64,000 nt of DNA from Pontibacterium granulatum. GTDB lineage: Bacteria > Pseudomonadota > Gammaproteobacteria > Pseudomonadales > Balneatricaceae. Shown piece by piece: positions 62,703-64,000 of the stretch. The notes beneath the pieces were generated by a model, which was not told where the DNA came from, ran no database searches, and saw nothing but the letters and a program-made list of their open reading frames with translations. The stretch lies in assembly GCF_029961155.1 (NCBI RefSeq), contig NZ_JASBRH010000013.1:1-64000 (forward strand), written 5' to 3'. Position 1 is the first letter of the stretch. Each line of letters starts with the position of its first letter. Position numbers and translations under genes: made by a program.

Positions 62703-64000
62703 TCAGGCCGCAAGGCTACGGGTCTTAGCATCCTGCAGACGCTGATAAACCTCCAGCATGCGGCTGTGGTTACCAAACTGGCGCAAGCGACCATCATCGC
62801 AGGGCAGGTCAGACAACACACCCTCACCCTTCAGCATCTCAAGGCTGCGGTCTACATCTGCCTGCTTGTGCGCCAGACGCAAAACCGACTCGTAATTTTC
62901 CAAATTACGCTCGCCATCCAGCTCGAAAGCCAGGCATTGCGCCAGGCAGCGGAACAGCGCACTTCGCTCTTTGGAAACTTCGCCAAACTGCAGCGTCCAC
63001 TCAACCCAGGTCAGCGCAGCTTCCAGGTTATCCACCATCAGGTTAAGCAATGCTTTCAGCTCACCTACCCGCATGGTTTCCCACGGTGTATCCGGATCTG
63101 TAACAATACCGAGGAATTCTGCCACCAAGCGCTGATCATCCACTGCCAAGTCTTCCAACGCTTCCAACAGCTCTTCATAGGCCGCACAATCCAACGCAGG
63201 CAGATTCAGACAACGCATCCGCAGCGACACACCAGCCGCATTGTTATCACGCACCAGTGTTTCAACCGGATAGATCTCCGACATACCCGGCACAATGATC
63301 CGGCAAGCATACATGCCGAGGTGATCGTAATCGGTAATATAGATGTCCATATCCACGCGATGGATCAGGTAGCACAGATGATCAAACTCGGCCTTACTGT
63401 CGCCTTCGATGTTCCACTCGGTGTATTCGTAGTCACTCTCTCCTGCCAGCAGGTCCCAGGCAACAATACCGGTCGAGTCAATAAGATGGGCTTCGATGTT
63501 TTTCTGATCCGCTACCTTACGAATATCCAAGCTTGCGGGTGAGAATGTATCCAACTGATCCAGCGTGCGCCCCCGCAGCAGTTCGGTCAGCGCACGCTCC
63601 AACGCCACCTCAAACTTCGGGTGCGCGCCAAACGATGCCACAACGCCGCTATTTTCCGGATTCAGCAGTGTGATATTCACCAACGGAAACTTCCCGCCCA
63701 AAGATGCATCCTTAACAACGATGCCAAAGCCCTGCTCGCGCAATGCATCAATAGCCGCTTGTGCTTTTGGATAACGCGCCACCACTTCATCCGGAATACC
63801 GGGCAGGCTGATACCTGATGAGATGATCGTATTCTTTATATGACGTTTAAAGATTTCAGACAGCGCCTGCACACGGGCTTCGTATTTGCTGTTACCCGCT
63901 GCCATGCCGTTGCTGACATACAGGTTGCCGATAATATTGATCGGAATCCAAACTTCATCGCCGGTACGCTGGCGCTCAAACGGAATGGCACAGATACCAC
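62703..64000 (-). CDS. ycaO: YcaO-domain protein, C-terminal part (cut by window edge)
   Basis: The reading frame continues upstream past 64000 without a stop; ATG 63905 is internal, preceded by IPINIIGNLYVSNG. About 432 residues are visible. The sequence resembles E. coli YcaO: NLYVSNGMAAGNSKYEARVQALSEIFKRH at the ATP-binding Glu region, EVALERALTELLRGRTLDQ, then a C-terminal tetratricopeptide-like helical region (LAQCLAFELDGERNLENYES). YcaO proteins activate amide backbones with ATP; E. coli YcaO is linked to RimO-dependent methylthiolation of S12. The N-terminus is outside the window. Confidence 0.88.
   Translation of the reverse strand, partial: GICAIPFERQRTGDEVWIPINIIGNLYVSNGMAAGNSKYEARVQALSEIFKRHIKNTIISSGISLPGIPDEVVARYPKAQAAIDALREQGFGIVVKDASLGGKFPLVNITLLNPENSGVVASFGAHPKFEVALERALTELLRGRTLDQLDTFSPASLDIRKVADQKNIEAHLIDSTGIVAWDLLAGESDYEYTEWNIEGDSKAEFDHLCYLIHRVDMDIYITDYDHLGMYACRIIVPGMSEIYPVETLVRDNNAAGVSLRMRCLNLPALDCAAYEELLEALEDLAVDDQRLVAEFLGIVTDPDTPWETMRVGELKALLNLMVDNLEAALTWVEWTLQFGEVSKERSALFRCLAQCLAFELDGERNLENYESVLRLAHKQADVDRSLEMLKGEGVLSDLPCDDGRLRQFGNHSRMLEVYQRLQDAKTRSLAA

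Noticed and set aside
1-64000. tRNA, rRNA or CRISPR arrays
   Set aside because: None recognised on reading either strand; repeats present are palindromic intergenic units without regular spacers.

Overview
The window is about 64 kb of a moderately GC-rich gammaproteobacterial chromosome. The gene set (FabV enoyl reductase, Chp/Pil-type chemosensory genes, MksFEB condensin, YcaO, several PaaI thioesterases, acyl-CoA catabolism, many c-di-GMP and chemotaxis proteins) suggests a motile marine Oceanospirillales/Oceanospirillaceae-like heterotroph. This is inferred from gene content only. No rRNA, tRNA or CRISPR array was recognised.

Layout. 1-0.9 kb is accessory: the cut-off start of an IS1182-type transposase, an attC-like stretch, an AT-rich membrane-protein ORF and short GACGTC palindromes. 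0.9-6 kb holds a membrane-anchored glutaredoxin, the radical-SAM protein YgiQ, a META-domain lipoprotein and fabV. 6-13 kb carries a DmdC/FadE-like acyl-CoA dehydrogenase, a PhaJ-like hydratase and a DmdB-like acyl-CoA ligase, divergent from a FixL/FixJ-type two-component system. 13-18.8 kb is a six-gene minus-strand operon (acyl-CoA dehydrogenase, methylacyl-CoA racemase-like CoA transferase, acyl-CoA synthetase, two thioesterases, alpha/beta hydrolase). It fits breakdown of methyl-branched acids, and its promoter overlaps a LiuR-like palindrome.

19-24 kb has an Aer-like PAS chemoreceptor, a TudS/DUF523 protein, MscS and proS. 24.4-33.2 kb is the most distinctive block: a Chp-like chemosensory operon (two response regulators, CheW, a receptor with a non-canonical signalling tip, a CheA-REC hybrid and a stand-alone periplasmic PilJ-domain protein) with no methyltransferase or methylesterase gene. 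It is followed by two large convergent GGDEF/EAL proteins, the first preceded by a perfect FNR/Anr-type box.

39.8-49 kb holds a fold-III ornithine/lysine decarboxylase, a CBS protein, a MocR regulator divergent from a DUF1127-phzF pair with repeated operators, a DksA/TraR-type gene with a C-terminal frameshift, cytochrome c5, htpG with a sigma-32 promoter, two more thioesterases and DUF599. 49-56 kb has an EamA exporter, an EAL/YkuI_C-like protein, a chemoreceptor without a large sensor domain overlapping a NIT-domain membrane protein, bolA, DUF3422 and two unknowns. 56.9-64 kb is mksF-mksE-mksB (JetABC-like, without the MksG/JetD nuclease) and a truncated ycaO.

Intergenic DNA holds several palindromic repeat families, one apparently nested inside another. 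Many starts given here were moved from the longest possible ORF to a downstream ATG with a better ribosome-binding site.
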